A stretch of 64,000 nt of DNA from Sphingomonadaceae bacterium OTU29LAMAA1 (GTDB lineage: Bacteria; Pseudomonadota; Alphaproteobacteria; Sphingomonadales; Sphingomonadaceae): NCBI GenBank assembly GCA_024072375.1, contig CP099617.1, positions 1,282,001 to 1,346,000 of the forward strand, written 5' to 3'. The notes beneath the pieces are model-generated. The model was not told the origin of the DNA. It saw only the letters and a list, made by a program, of their open reading frames with translations, and ran no database searches. Numbering within the stretch: position 1 is the stretch's first letter; every line of letters begins with the position of its first letter. Shown here one piece after another: positions 9,617 through 18,296 of this stretch. Position numbers and translations under genes: made by a program.

Positions 9617-10112
9617 GCTCGACGCGGGCGGCGCGGATGGCGGTGACGATGGCCCCCTTGAGCGTCTTGCCCGAAAGATCGACTTCTTCGTGTTCGGCGA
9701 TCTTCTTCAGCTGGTCGACCGTCTGCTGATCGAGGTCGTCGGCATCGTCGCTCGCCCCGCCGCCTGACTGGCCGCTGCCCGAACCCTCGCCACGATCGTT
9801 GTCATCGGCCTCGATCGTAGCCCGACGTTCGCGATGGCTCTCGATACCGTCGCGCAGATCATCGTCGGAAGCCTTGGCGATCGTCTGCCGAGCGATGCCG
9901 AACGCGATATTTTCGAGATGCTCGCGGCTGAGCGTGCCGAGGGGCAGATCGCCAAGGCCGTCGAGCGGATCGACCTCTTCATCCCCGAGACAGCCGGCAT
10001 TCGTCAGGCGCACCCGCTGCTTTTCGCTGGCGGGCATGAACGTGTCGCCGGGCATGAACCGCTTGCCGCTGGTCTCGTCGACCAGTTCGGCGGTTACTTG
10101 ATAATGCTTCAT
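9588..10112 (-). CDS. Phage protein with C-terminal HeH/Rho-N-like motif
   Basis: This 174-residue protein lies between the structural gene at 10188 and the connector. Residues 1 to 60 are compact and start MKHYQVTAELVDE. A low-complexity acidic and glycine-serine linker follows. The last 45 residues, with TVDQLKKIAEHEEVDLSG and GAIVTAIRAARV, resemble the HeH/LEM or Rho N-terminal two-helix motif often found at the end of small head-region proteins. Its role is unknown; related genes sit beside capsid genes in other prophages. Confidence 0.6.
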   Translation of the reverse strand: MKHYQVTAELVDETSGKRFMPGDTFMPASEKQRVRLTNAGCLGDEEVDPLDGLGDLPLGTLSREHLENIAFGIARQTIAKASDDDLRDGIESHRERRATIEADDNDRGEGSGSGQSGGGASDDADDLDQQTVDQLKKIAEHEEVDLSGKTLKGAIVTAIRAARVERADAKRNEG

Positions 10113-10130
10113 GACGCTCTCCTGTGGCGA

Positions 10131-10156
10131 CCGGCGGGGGCGTCAGACCCCGCCGG
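10131..10156 (-). other. Intercistronic hairpin
   Basis: A perfect 9-bp stem (CCGGCGGGG / CCCCGCCGG) with an 8-base loop lies between two head-region genes. There is no T-run on the minus strand, so it is unlikely to be a strong terminator. It may stabilise or separate the upstream message. Confidence 0.5.
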
Positions 10157-10187
10157 CACGGTGTCCGGGTCGATGGTGAGAGGCGGA

Positions 10188-10613
10188 TCAGCCGGGCGGA
10201 TTGGGCGTCGGGATGAAGCGACCGTCGCCCAGCAACGCCAGTGCAGCGATGGACGCCGCGGCATTATTGCCGGTCGGCGTGATCTTGAGCCGGACGTATT
10301 GCTTGGCGCCGGTGTAGCCGATCTTGCGCGCCTTGCCGTCCGCGCCCTGATCGAAGCTGGCGTTCGCGAGGCTGCCGGTCAGGTTGGCGACCGGAACCGC
10401 CGCGGCGTCGGACAGATCGGCCTTGTCGCCATGCTCGACGGTGACGGCGAACGTCGCGGCAGCAGCTGCCAGCGTCCCGATCAGGATCAGGAACGCGAGG
10501 CTCTCGTAGCCCGCCTTGTCGATGATCGTGGACGTCAGCGGTGTGTTGTCGGTGGTCGGCGCGGCCGGCGCGATGGCGACGACCGGGTGGATGATGTTGG
10601 AAAGGTCACGCAT
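10188..10613 (-). CDS. Putative capsid-associated (decoration-like) protein
   Basis: This 141-residue protein is encoded directly after the major capsid gene. It is rich in small and hydrophobic residues (FLILIGTLAAAAATFAVTVEHG) and has a later segment YTGAKQYVRLKITPTG, suggesting a beta-rich fold. Short genes at this place often encode head decoration or stabilising proteins, but I see no family signature. A 7-bp hairpin (10649 to 10671) separates it from the capsid gene. Confidence 0.5.
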   Translation of the reverse strand: MRDLSNIIHPVVAIAPAAPTTDNTPLTSTIIDKAGYESLAFLILIGTLAAAAATFAVTVEHGDKADLSDAAAVPVANLTGSLANASFDQGADGKARKIGYTGAKQYVRLKITPTGNNAAASIAALALLGDGRFIPTPNPPG

Positions 10614-10648
10614 CGGTGATGATCCTCATGGTGTGAGGCTGGGGGGAT

Positions 10649-10671
10649 GCGGGCGACGATCTGCCGCCCGC
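10649..10671 (-). other. Intercistronic hairpin after the capsid gene
   Basis: The arms GCGGGCG and CGCCCGC flank a 9-base loop in the gap between the capsid gene and its downstream neighbour. No T-run follows. Together with the hairpin at 10131 it brackets the 141-residue protein gene. Confidence 0.4.
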
Positions 10672-10686
10672 GCAGGACCGGTCAGA

Positions 10687-12126
10687 TCAGGCCGGGACGT
10701 CGAGGGCGACGAACGGCGACACCTGATAGCCGTTCTCTTCCTCGATCGGCTTGGTCAGCCACGGCGTGCCGTCGACGTTCCAGAAGATCTTGATGACCGT
10801 CTTGTTGCTGGTGAACTTGACGTGTTCGGAAGCGGCGACGAACGGACCGGCGCCATCCTTGACCAGATAATAGTTCCAGTCGGCGAGCAGCAGATCGCCG
10901 CGGTTGCCGATGTTCGGTGCGCGGTTGTTCCAGCGAACCGGGTAGCCGAGCAAGGTGCCGGCGAAACCGGTCTTGGCTGCGCCCTCGGCGGTGCTGGCGA
11001 CCCAGATGTAGTGACCGGCGGGATCGGTCATGGTGCGCAGCTGCGGCAGTACCGACTGCGGGATCGACCATACCGGTGAGGTATCGCCGCGCATCAGGCA
11101 TACCGCCTCCATGGCGACCAAATCATCGTAGGTGACGCGGTTCGCCAGCTTGCGATTAACGAACTTCGTCGCACCGGCGTTGAGGGCGCCCAGCGGCTGA
11201 CTGATGCCGTTGCCGCGCAGGAACGCCCAATCCTCGGCCGCGGCCACGCCGGCACGCATCTGGGTTTCGAGGAAGGTCGTCGCGCCCGACCAGTTGCGAA
11301 GCAGCTTGTCGGTGACGGTGATGAAACCGGCGATCTCATGCGGGGTGAGGGTGACTTCGCGCAGCTTCGCGTCGGTTTCCGGCTTCTCGTCGCCCTCGCC
11401 GATCCACTTGAAGGTCATACCGCCGAACTGGCTGCCGGGGCCGCTACCGGTCTGATCCAGCGCCCCCATGGTCAGCGCCGCGTCGGGCTGGTCACCGGCC
11501 GCGATGATCGTCGCGCGCGGGCGCACGAGGGCCGACTGCGGCGGCACGCTCATGATGGTATCGCGGAACTCGGTCGGGATCATGAAACCGCCCGACGGAC
11601 CGTTGTCCATCCGCATTTCGGCGCTCATCTCGCCGGTCGCGTCCTCGGCGGTGCCGATATCCTCGACGAACGCGAGACGCTGATCGTTCGGGCGGAAGCG
11701 CACCGCCGACATGAATTCGCCGAGGCTCTCGAAGCTGGTGCGCGCCTCCGGGCCGCGCTGCGGACGCTGGCCACGAGCGAGCGAACCCGTGCTGGCGTCG
11801 AGCGAGGCATTCGCCGCGGCCACGTCGGCGACCCGATCGATACGGGTCTGCAAGCTGCCGGCCTCGACCTGAAGCGCGTCATAACGCGACGTCTCGTCGG
11901 CGGTCAGTTCGCGATCCTCGCCCTCGGCCGCATCGATCAGCGCCTGCATGGAGGCGATGGCGGTGGCGCGGCGGGTACGCAGCGCCGCCAGCGACGCTTG
12001 CGGATCGGGCCGATTACCGTGGCCGTCGGGCGCGCGCATGTAGCGGCCGCGCTGCCGCTCGATCGCGGACATGGGGCCGATCAGGACCGCGGCGGACGCT
12101 GCGGCCAGAAGCATGGTCTTGGACAT
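10687..12126 (-). CDS. Major capsid protein, HK97 family
   Basis: The 479-residue product is a typical HK97-fold capsid subunit. Residues about 30 to 110 form a charged coiled-coil scaffolding (delta) region (LAALRTRRATAIASMQALID). The shell part follows with GGFMIPTEFRDTIM, then KWIGEGDEKPETDAKLREVTL and AAEDWAFLRGNG, which are conserved. The adjacent S49 protease would remove the N-terminal region. The chosen start has a plausible AAAGG site; it gives a hydrophobic, signal-like N-terminus (MLLAAASAAVLIG), unusual for a capsid. An internal ATG at MSAIERQRGR is an alternative start. Confidence 0.93.
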   Translation of the reverse strand: MSKTMLLAAASAAVLIGPMSAIERQRGRYMRAPDGHGNRPDPQASLAALRTRRATAIASMQALIDAAEGEDRELTADETSRYDALQVEAGSLQTRIDRVADVAAANASLDASTGSLARGQRPQRGPEARTSFESLGEFMSAVRFRPNDQRLAFVEDIGTAEDATGEMSAEMRMDNGPSGGFMIPTEFRDTIMSVPPQSALVRPRATIIAAGDQPDAALTMGALDQTGSGPGSQFGGMTFKWIGEGDEKPETDAKLREVTLTPHEIAGFITVTDKLLRNWSGATTFLETQMRAGVAAAEDWAFLRGNGISQPLGALNAGATKFVNRKLANRVTYDDLVAMEAVCLMRGDTSPVWSIPQSVLPQLRTMTDPAGHYIWVASTAEGAAKTGFAGTLLGYPVRWNNRAPNIGNRGDLLLADWNYYLVKDGAGPFVAASEHVKFTSNKTVIKIFWNVDGTPWLTKPIEEENGYQVSPFVALDVPA

Positions 12127-12224
12127 GAATGTTCTGCCTTTGGTTTTGCAGGGTGCCGGACACGTTCGACCGCCGCCTGCGCCGGCGCGCAGACGGGGCT
12201 GTTTCCACCGCCGAAGCGGGCAGA

Positions 12225-13127
12225 TCAGATCAGGGCGAGTGCCTGTGCGCGGCGGTTCCGCTCTGGCGCACCGCCCCGCGGCGCGTCAGGGCCGGCGCCG
12301 AAGCGTGCCAGCGTCTCGCGCATAGTGGCGATCCGGTCGGCCATGCCTTCCCGGACAGCCGCCGCGGCGCCGAGCATGCGCCCTTGACCAAAGCCGTCGC
12401 GAACTTTGGATGCGGCAACGCCGCGTCCGGCCGCGACCCGGTCGACGAACATGCCGTAATAATCGTCGATGCGGCTTTGCATGTAGGCGCGGGTATCGTC
12501 GCTGAGCGGACCGAGCAGGCCTTCGCCCTTGAACTTGCCGGCCGCGATGATCTCGCGCGCGATGCCCTCTTTTGCCATCGCCGCGGTTAGATCGTCATAC
12601 GCGGTGCGTACACCGATCGCGCCAGCCTGCGACGACGGGGTCATCACGATTTCGTCGGCCGAGCAGCCGACCCAGTAGCCGGCGCTGGCAAGGTTGCCGT
12701 TCACCTGCACGATGATCGGCTTCTTACCCTTCACCGCAGCGACGGTTGCGGACGCTTCGTCAACGCCCAGCACGTTGCCGCCGGGCGTGTCAGCATCGAC
12801 GATAATGGCCTTCACGCTGGCGTCATCGGCCATTTGATCGATCTGCGCCGCAAACGTCTCGGCCGTGGTGCCGCCGCTGGTCGAACTGTTCGGCACGATG
12901 CTCGCACGCGGCGAGATCACGCCACGTAACGGGACGATCGCGACGGCACCTTCGCGCCGGGCAACCGCCGCGGCGGTCTGCGGTGAGATACGTGCTTCGA
13001 TTTCCTCGGCCGTAAACTTGATCCCTTCCGCCTGCATGGTGAGCAGGCCGACGATCGCGAGCAGCTTGGATTCCTCCATTGCCCAATATTCCGAAGCGAA
13101 GGCGGCGAGGATGTACGGATACTTCAT
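12225..13127 (-). CDS. Capsid maturation protease, S49 (SppA-like) family
   Basis: This 300-residue serine protease has the S49 arrangement: GVDEASATVAAVKGKKPIIV, then NGNLASAGYWVGCSADEI with the likely nucleophile Ser148, then GAIGVRTAYDD and the likely base Lys200 in GKFKGEG. Such proteases replace the HK97 gp4 protease in many siphoviruses and cut the scaffolding domain of the capsid. It starts at an ATG overlapping the portal stop (ATGA) and is followed about 100 bp later by the capsid gene. A longer reading frame seen upstream overlaps the portal gene and is not used. Confidence 0.9.
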   Translation of the reverse strand: MKYPYILAAFASEYWAMEESKLLAIVGLLTMQAEGIKFTAEEIEARISPQTAAAVARREGAVAIVPLRGVISPRASIVPNSSTSGGTTAETFAAQIDQMADDASVKAIIVDADTPGGNVLGVDEASATVAAVKGKKPIIVQVNGNLASAGYWVGCSADEIVMTPSSQAGAIGVRTAYDDLTAAMAKEGIAREIIAAGKFKGEGLLGPLSDDTRAYMQSRIDDYYGMFVDRVAAGRGVAASKVRDGFGQGRMLGAAAAVREGMADRIATMRETLARFGAGPDAPRGGAPERNRRAQALALI

Positions 13128-14446
13128 TGCGCAGGCTCCGGAGGTCGCACGATGGGGTTCGGCTCGGGCGGGTTGATCGCGCGGCCGATCGGCTGGACGT
13201 TGTTGGACACGAAGCTGACGTCGCCATCGGCGCCGATGCCGTCCATGTCTTCGAGGCCGAGGACTTGGTTCACCGTCATGCCGAGTTCGAACATGCCTTT
13301 GTAGAAGGCGGCGCGGGCGGCCATGTCGCCGCGCAGCAGCGCCTTCATGTTGAAATGGACGTAGAGACCCCTTTCCCGCTCCGCTTCGGTGAACAGCTTC
13401 CAGTTCATCTCCTGCTCCCAGGCATCGACCCACGGGCCGATCGTCTGCTGCACGAAGCCGATCATCAGCTGCTCGACGCCGGTCCCCCAGCTGGTCGATT
13501 TCTCGTGGCTCTGGAGCAACACCAGCGGAACGTCGTAGATGCGCGCGACCTCTGCGATCTGGAACTCGCGGCTGCCGAGGAACTGCGCATCCTCTGGCGG
13601 GATCATCGTCTGGACGAACTTCATGCCCTCTTCGAGCACCTTCACCCGGTGCGCGTTGTCGAGGCCGCCCTGTTCCTGCAACCGCGCACCGGGATTGTCC
13701 GCCGCCACCTTCTCGCCGGGCCTGCCGCCCCTGCTGAGATTGCCCTGCGCGTTCGCGCTCAACCGGCCGGGGTGCATCAGGAACCCGCCGGATTTCGCGT
13801 CGTTGCCGAAGAACTTCGCGCCGAATTTCTCCATGGCGAGGCCCATGCCGATCGCCTGCCGGAACAGCGCGACTTGGCTCAAACCGACATAGCCGTCGCG
13901 GCTGAGGTCCATCACGTGCAGGACGTCGGCCTGATCCAGTTTGAAGCCGTTGCCGTCGATCGTCGTCCGGTATTTCAGCGCGTCGCCATCTCGCATCGGT
14001 GCGGTCGCATTCGGCAGCAGCGGCCACAGCCCGATCGCCTCGCCGCGGCCGTTGCGCTCGATCTCCTGATAGGCATTCCCCCACATGAGGGCGTGCGCCT
14101 GACTGGTCTTACGCAAGGTCCGCGAGGACATGAAGTCGTTCGGACGCAGGCCGATCCGCTGCGCCATTGGATGCTCGGTCACCGGCGAACTGCCGCTGCC
14201 GCTGGGGTTCTTCTGCCGGATCGACAGGGGAAAGTAGGCGAAGGGGTTCGAAATACGGTTGATGCAGGCGTAGACCGCCGGCAGCGTCACCGCAGAATAG
14301 TGGTTTACATCAACACCGGCGTCGGATTTGCCACCGCCGATCCAGCGCATCCAGCCGCCTTCACGCTGCCCACCATGCGCGCCCACGTCGCCAACTGATC
14401 GAGGCGGCCCGAACAGGGCGGCGCCAATGTCATGCCACCGCCCCAT
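13124..14446 (-). CDS. Phage portal protein, HK97 family
   Basis: The 440-residue product forms the dodecameric portal through which DNA is packaged. Recognisable parts are VNHYSAVTLPAVYACINRIS near the start, YQEIERNGRGEAIGLWPL, and the late block ARIYDVPLVLLQSHEKSTSWGTG with the conserved P-x-x-L-L and S-T-S-W-G-T. The start at 14446 follows an AAGAGG site and lies one base past the terminase stop; an ATG further upstream would overlap the terminase gene and is rejected. Its stop overlaps the protease start by 4 bases. Confidence 0.94.
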   Translation of the reverse strand: MGRWHDIGAALFGPPRSVGDVGAHGGQREGGWMRWIGGGKSDAGVDVNHYSAVTLPAVYACINRISNPFAYFPLSIRQKNPSGSGSSPVTEHPMAQRIGLRPNDFMSSRTLRKTSQAHALMWGNAYQEIERNGRGEAIGLWPLLPNATAPMRDGDALKYRTTIDGNGFKLDQADVLHVMDLSRDGYVGLSQVALFRQAIGMGLAMEKFGAKFFGNDAKSGGFLMHPGRLSANAQGNLSRGGRPGEKVAADNPGARLQEQGGLDNAHRVKVLEEGMKFVQTMIPPEDAQFLGSREFQIAEVARIYDVPLVLLQSHEKSTSWGTGVEQLMIGFVQQTIGPWVDAWEQEMNWKLFTEAERERGLYVHFNMKALLRGDMAARAAFYKGMFELGMTVNQVLGLEDMDGIGADGDVSFVSNNVQPIGRAINPPEPNPIVRPPEPAQ

Positions 14447-14447
14447 T

Positions 14448-16190
14448 CTAGACCTCTTGCAAATCGATTTCGAGCAAACCCCGGTCTTCGTAGACCGAGC
14501 CGGGGTCCTCATCGGCCGCCGTGGCGACCGCGAGGCACATGACGGCAGCAACGATGCCGTCAATCTTTTCCGCCGACCGCTTCTTGGCCGGCGAATAGTT
14601 CAGGTTTTCATCGAACCGCACGACGGCGTTTTTCGCCATCCAGCGTAACACCGGTTGGCCGCCGTGATCCATCTGGCCAGCGTAGACCATGCGTTCGAAC
14701 GTCTTGGTTGGCTCGCCCAGCGACTGGATGCCTTGCCGAACAGATATCATCATATCCGGCTCGATGCCGTCCGCCTGAAGGTCGGCGACCAGCTTCATCG
14801 CATTCCACGGGTCGTAACCGAAGCCGAGGACTTCGAACTGTTCGAATGCGTCGAGCAGCCGGCGCCGGACATAGTTCTGGTCGACGAAATTGCCGGGTGT
14901 CGTCTCAATCGCGCCGGCAGCAAGCCACTTATCGTAGGGTACGCGGTCGGCGCGGACGCGCTCGGCCAGCGTATCTTCCGGCACCCAGAAGGCCGGGATG
15001 ATCGTCCAGGCGGTTTCGTCGCCCTCCGGCGGAAACATCAGTAGCAAGGCGGTCACGTCGACGGTGGATGAGACGTCGGCCGCCGCATAACAGCGGCGCC
15101 CCTTCATCCGATCCCAAGCCGTGCGCCAAGCTTCCTTGCCGCTCTTGCAGGCGTCGTAGGCCTTCATGTTCAGCCAGCGAACGACAACATCCACCCACTG
15201 ATTGAGATGGTAGCACTTGAAGTGCGCCTGCGCCCGCGGGTTGTCCTTTGCGATGGCCGCTTCGCGTCGCAGAAATTGTAACGTCGGTGACAGGCCAAGC
15301 GATGGGTTCGCCACCGCCCAGACTGCCTCGTCATCCCACGATGCATCCTCTGGCGCGGCGAACACGACGACCAGCGTCGTCGGGTCCGACACCCGGCCTT
15401 CGACGATCGCGAGGCTTTCGTCCCAGAGTTCGACGCCGGTGGCGTTCGTCTTCAGGCCGGCGGTCGACGCATAGAGTTCGATCGGCTGGAGACGCGCACC
15501 GGTGCCCTGCCGCAATGTGTTTTCCACGGTGCGGCTGCGCCACTCGTGCATTTCGTCGCCCGCGATCACGGTCGGCGATTTGCCGTGCTTGCCCTCTTCC
15601 GACCCGGTGATGACCTCGAACAGCGACGCCGACGGCTTGAGGTAGATCGATTTCTTGTGCGCTTGGCACTCCCGCGCAAGCTCGGGAGCCTGCGCGATCA
15701 TCGACTTCATCTTGTTGAAGATCGTGAACGCCTGCTTTTCGTCGCGGGCGAACACGTAACCTTGACCCCCGACCACCGAATCTAGCGCCCAGAACAGGAG
15801 CGACAGGGCCGAGAGGAACTCGGACTTGCCGTTCTTGCGCGGCACCCACAGCAGCAGCCGCCGGAATATGCGAACATGCTCCTCGATCGGCAGGCCCGTA
15901 TCGGGGTCGAGAACCTCGATCGGTGCCTTCCAGCCGACGAGCAGGCGGACGATGATCTCCTGCCATGGCACGAGCCGGAACGGCTTGCCCGCGAACCGAT
16001 CCTCGGTCAGCCGGAACACCTGCGGCCAGAGGTCGACCACCGCATCTGCCTTGGCGTGGTCGAACCACGCGCCCGGCACCGCGGCCGCGCGATCCCAAGC
16101 GAGCCGCGCCCACTCGTAGATTGGCTCGTCCGCGTGGCGGATCAGCCACTGCGGCAGGTCCGCATCCCAGCCGCCCGTCTTGTCCGCCAC
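14448..16190 (-). CDS. Terminase large subunit (Terminase_1 family)
   Basis: This is the 580-residue DNA-packaging motor and nuclease. The ATPase part shows a Walker A variant WVPRKNGKS at residues 115 to 123 and Walker B IAGDEMHEW with Asp212 and Glu213. The nuclease part begins near AAADVSSTVDVTAL, with the acidic residues expected in an RNase H fold, and continues to AEKIDGIVAAVM near the C-terminus. This matches the HK97-type large subunit. It follows the small subunit with a 1-base gap and precedes the portal gene. Confidence 0.95.
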   Translation of the reverse strand: MADKTGGWDADLPQWLIRHADEPIYEWARLAWDRAAAVPGAWFDHAKADAVVDLWPQVFRLTEDRFAGKPFRLVPWQEIIVRLLVGWKAPIEVLDPDTGLPIEEHVRIFRRLLLWVPRKNGKSEFLSALSLLFWALDSVVGGQGYVFARDEKQAFTIFNKMKSMIAQAPELARECQAHKKSIYLKPSASLFEVITGSEEGKHGKSPTVIAGDEMHEWRSRTVENTLRQGTGARLQPIELYASTAGLKTNATGVELWDESLAIVEGRVSDPTTLVVVFAAPEDASWDDEAVWAVANPSLGLSPTLQFLRREAAIAKDNPRAQAHFKCYHLNQWVDVVVRWLNMKAYDACKSGKEAWRTAWDRMKGRRCYAAADVSSTVDVTALLLMFPPEGDETAWTIIPAFWVPEDTLAERVRADRVPYDKWLAAGAIETTPGNFVDQNYVRRRLLDAFEQFEVLGFGYDPWNAMKLVADLQADGIEPDMMISVRQGIQSLGEPTKTFERMVYAGQMDHGGQPVLRWMAKNAVVRFDENLNYSPAKKRSAEKIDGIVAAVMCLAVATAADEDPGSVYEDRGLLEIDLQEV

Positions 16191-16191
16191 C

Positions 16192-16815
16192 TCAGTTGGG
16201 TCGAAGCGGCGGCCTCGAATCCATGCGGCCGAGTGAACCGATCAACGAACTGGGAGCCTCCGGCTCCGCGGCCTTCGGCTGATCTGTCCGCGGCGTAGCG
16301 TGGTCGAACAGACCGGGGTTCTGTGCGGCGGCAACCGCCTGATCACGGAACAGGGAATACTCGTCGGACGGCGTCAGGCCGAAACGCTCCGACAGCTTCA
16401 TCACCATGTCGAAGGCGCGGTCGCGGATCGATACGATCGGGCGCGTGCGCTCCATCATTCCACCGGCCACCGTCTTCACCTTTTGGGTGTGGCCATTCCG
16501 GGTCACGTCCTCATTCGCGACGACCCATTCGGCGAAGTAGACGCAGAACAGCGCAAACATCGGCCGGTGATGCGGCTGAAGCCGGTGCGTCGACCGCAGC
16601 CGGGGCGCCAGATCACGCCACACGGCGACGGCCGCGGCCGAGCCATGCTCGATGATCGCAGGTGCCGCCAGCGGATCACCGCCAACCGGCGGCTGCGCGA
16701 GCAGATCGGCGACGCGGTTGGCTTCGTCGATCCGCTTTTGCACCGCCGACTTGCGCCGGCCGGGGTTTCCCATGCTCGCTTGAAGGCCCGGAGCGTCGGG
16801 CTTGCGTCCACGCAT
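16192..16815 (-). CDS. Terminase small subunit (P27 family)
   Basis: This 207-residue protein recognises the packaging site and loads the large subunit. The start MRGRKPDAPGLQASMGNPGRRK is the characteristic basic N-terminus of the P27 family, followed by helices with AVAVWRDLAPRL and FCVYFAEWVVAN. The block SERFGLTPSDEYSLF is the typical late motif (F-G-x-T-P). It sits between an HNH endonuclease and the large subunit, a conserved trio in phages with cohesive ends. Confidence 0.9.
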   Translation of the reverse strand: MRGRKPDAPGLQASMGNPGRRKSAVQKRIDEANRVADLLAQPPVGGDPLAAPAIIEHGSAAAVAVWRDLAPRLRSTHRLQPHHRPMFALFCVYFAEWVVANEDVTRNGHTQKVKTVAGGMMERTRPIVSIRDRAFDMVMKLSERFGLTPSDEYSLFRDQAVAAAQNPGLFDHATPRTDQPKAAEPEAPSSLIGSLGRMDSRPPLRPN

Positions 16816-16927
16816 CGCGCACCTCCCTTAAAAAAACATTCCCGCCAATTCCGCGCCGAAATTCATGCCGTTACGGAGCGGTCCAGAGGGCGACCCCCCC
16901 GAACTTTCGACCACCCCCCCTATCCGG

Positions 16928-17314
16928 TCAGGTCTGGACCGGCAGGCCGAGACGTCGCGCCAGCGCGGCCATGTCGCCACGCCCGCTGCGCTCCAGCCGT
17001 TGCTTCGGTCCGTCGTGGCAGGCCTTGCAGCTGCTGACCCACCATTCGGCAGCCCAGAACACCGCCCGATTGCCGCGATGCGGATGGTAGTGGTCGACCA
17101 GCGTCGCGGCCGTCACCATCGGGCGGCCGTCCCACGCACCGACCTCGCAATACCGGCACAGCGGATGCGCGATCAGATGCGCCTTGGCAGCACGCTGCCA
17201 GTCCGCATCATAGCCGCGCGCCGATGCCGAGCCTCGCTGTCGGTCGACCTCACGCCGGGCATCCGCACCATGGGTGCGACCGCGAGGACGAAACGTCGGC
17301 GGCCGGACCGGCAT
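16928..17314 (-). CDS. HNH endonuclease beside the terminase (HK97 gp74-like)
   Basis: This 128-residue protein has the HNH/zinc pattern of packaging-associated nucleases: LCRYCEVG, then LVDHYHPHRGN with the catalytic His pair, then CKACHDGPKQRLE. In HK97-like phages such a protein works with the terminase to cut cohesive ends. The N-terminal 30 residues are basic and may be disordered. The region between it and the small terminase gene (16816 to 16927) holds no gene. Confidence 0.87.
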   Translation of the reverse strand: MPVRPPTFRPRGRTHGADARREVDRQRGSASARGYDADWQRAAKAHLIAHPLCRYCEVGAWDGRPMVTAATLVDHYHPHRGNRAVFWAAEWWVSSCKACHDGPKQRLERSGRGDMAALARRLGLPVQT

Positions 17315-17465
17315 AGGCAGCGATCCAAAGCACGACGGGCGGCGAGACCGAAGTCGCGCCGCCCGTCGGGAGGTTCAGGGAGGATGTTCAACGGAACGTC
17401 GGGGGATGCACGTTTCGCCGAACGTATCGGTAATTAGGGCCACAGACCCCTAGAGACCGAATTGT

Positions 17466-17984
17466 TTATTTGACCCCTAGAGCATTCGAGGGGTTGACCG
17501 CCTCTAGGCGCGCAAACCCGCCATTTTCCTGCCGATCAAGCCGTTGTGCGATGCGCGTGATCGAACGGCTCCACCGCTTGGCAAGCGTGTCGGGATGGCC
17601 GCCCCACCCGATCTTGCGCGCGATACGACCCCACGGCAGCTGCGCCTCTTCATTGCGATGGAGGATTTGCAACACGACGCCGACCAGCCGACGGTGCGCC
17701 GGGTCGACCCACTCGACCCAACCGAGCGCCTCATTCATGCGATCGACCTCGGCGGTACGCAGGCCGGGCAGCTTCCCCACCGCATCGCGATCATAGTCGT
17801 CGCTGTCGATCTGGTAGAGTGCCCAACGGTCCTGCCGGCTGATCTGCCCCTGCTCATAGATCGCGCTGGCCTGCACGTCCCGCAGCCAACCCGCCTCCCG
17901 GTCGGGCATCCGCCACAGGAACCCCCAGGCCTCCACCAATCGCTCCACCACCCGATCAAAGGTCCAATCTGAAGTATTATCCAT
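17466..17984 (-). CDS. DUF6362-like protein, candidate late-gene regulator
   Basis: The 172-residue protein begins DWTFDRVVERLVEAWGFLWRMPDREAG. It continues with DRMNEALGWVEWVDPAHRRLVG and a helix-turn-helix-like end (LPWGRIARKIGWGGHPDTLAKRWSRSITRIAQRL). This layout matches DUF6362 proteins, small predicted DNA-binding proteins found just upstream of terminase genes. It is the first gene of the packaging and structural operon, so a role in late transcription is plausible but unproven. A possible -10 (TATACT at 18016 to 18011) and a purine-rich AGAGAGAAG site precede it. Confidence 0.7.
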   Translation of the reverse strand: MDNTSDWTFDRVVERLVEAWGFLWRMPDREAGWLRDVQASAIYEQGQISRQDRWALYQIDSDDYDRDAVGKLPGLRTAEVDRMNEALGWVEWVDPAHRRLVGVVLQILHRNEEAQLPWGRIARKIGWGGHPDTLAKRWSRSITRIAQRLDRQENGGFARLEAVNPSNALGVK

Positions 17985-17995
17985 TTCTTCTCTCT

Positions 17996-18264
17996 TACGG
18001 ATAGTCTGACAGTATAGGCATTATCGCGCATGCACATGCACATATATGGAAAGGTCTTTGCGCAGCTATCCGTACTGTCCGTACTATCCGTAACTCACGG
18101 TTTTCCGGGGGTTACGGGTACGGACGGTCTACGGACAGCCGGACAGTTGCTATCCGCTCATCATTCTATATTTCATCTTGACCTTCCCTCCCGTTTGCGC
18201 CTTGCGATCCGCCGCGCCTTCTAAGTACGGATAGTCTCGCTCAACTGTCCGTAGACTATCCGTT
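17996..18264. repeat. Cluster of 9-bp CTRTCCGTA repeats (iteron-like) in a gene-free gap
   Basis: The 312-bp gap between 17985 and 18296 holds no gene but about ten copies of CTRTCCGTA. Three are in direct tandem at 18066 to 18092. Others are at 18245 to 18253 and 18256 to 18264 (last base T), with a degenerate one at 18150 to 18158. Inverted copies (TACGGAYAG) are at 17996 to 18004, 18130 to 18138 and 18226 to 18234, with a degenerate one at 18119 to 18127. The gap separates the helicase gene from the late operon. It may be a replication origin or a regulator-binding array; the copy at 17996 overlaps the likely late transcription start. Confidence 0.75.
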
Positions 18265-18296
18265 CCGTCGCCTGATCCGACGTGACCGGAGGTGCC

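Noticed and set aside
13128..14084. Upstream extension of the S49 protease frame to 619 residues
   Set aside because: The extra sequence overlaps the portal gene and has shadow composition; the ATGA overlap at 13127 is the natural start.
17996..18264. CRISPR array
   Set aside because: The repeats are 9 bp, in both orientations and without regular spacers, and no cas genes are present.
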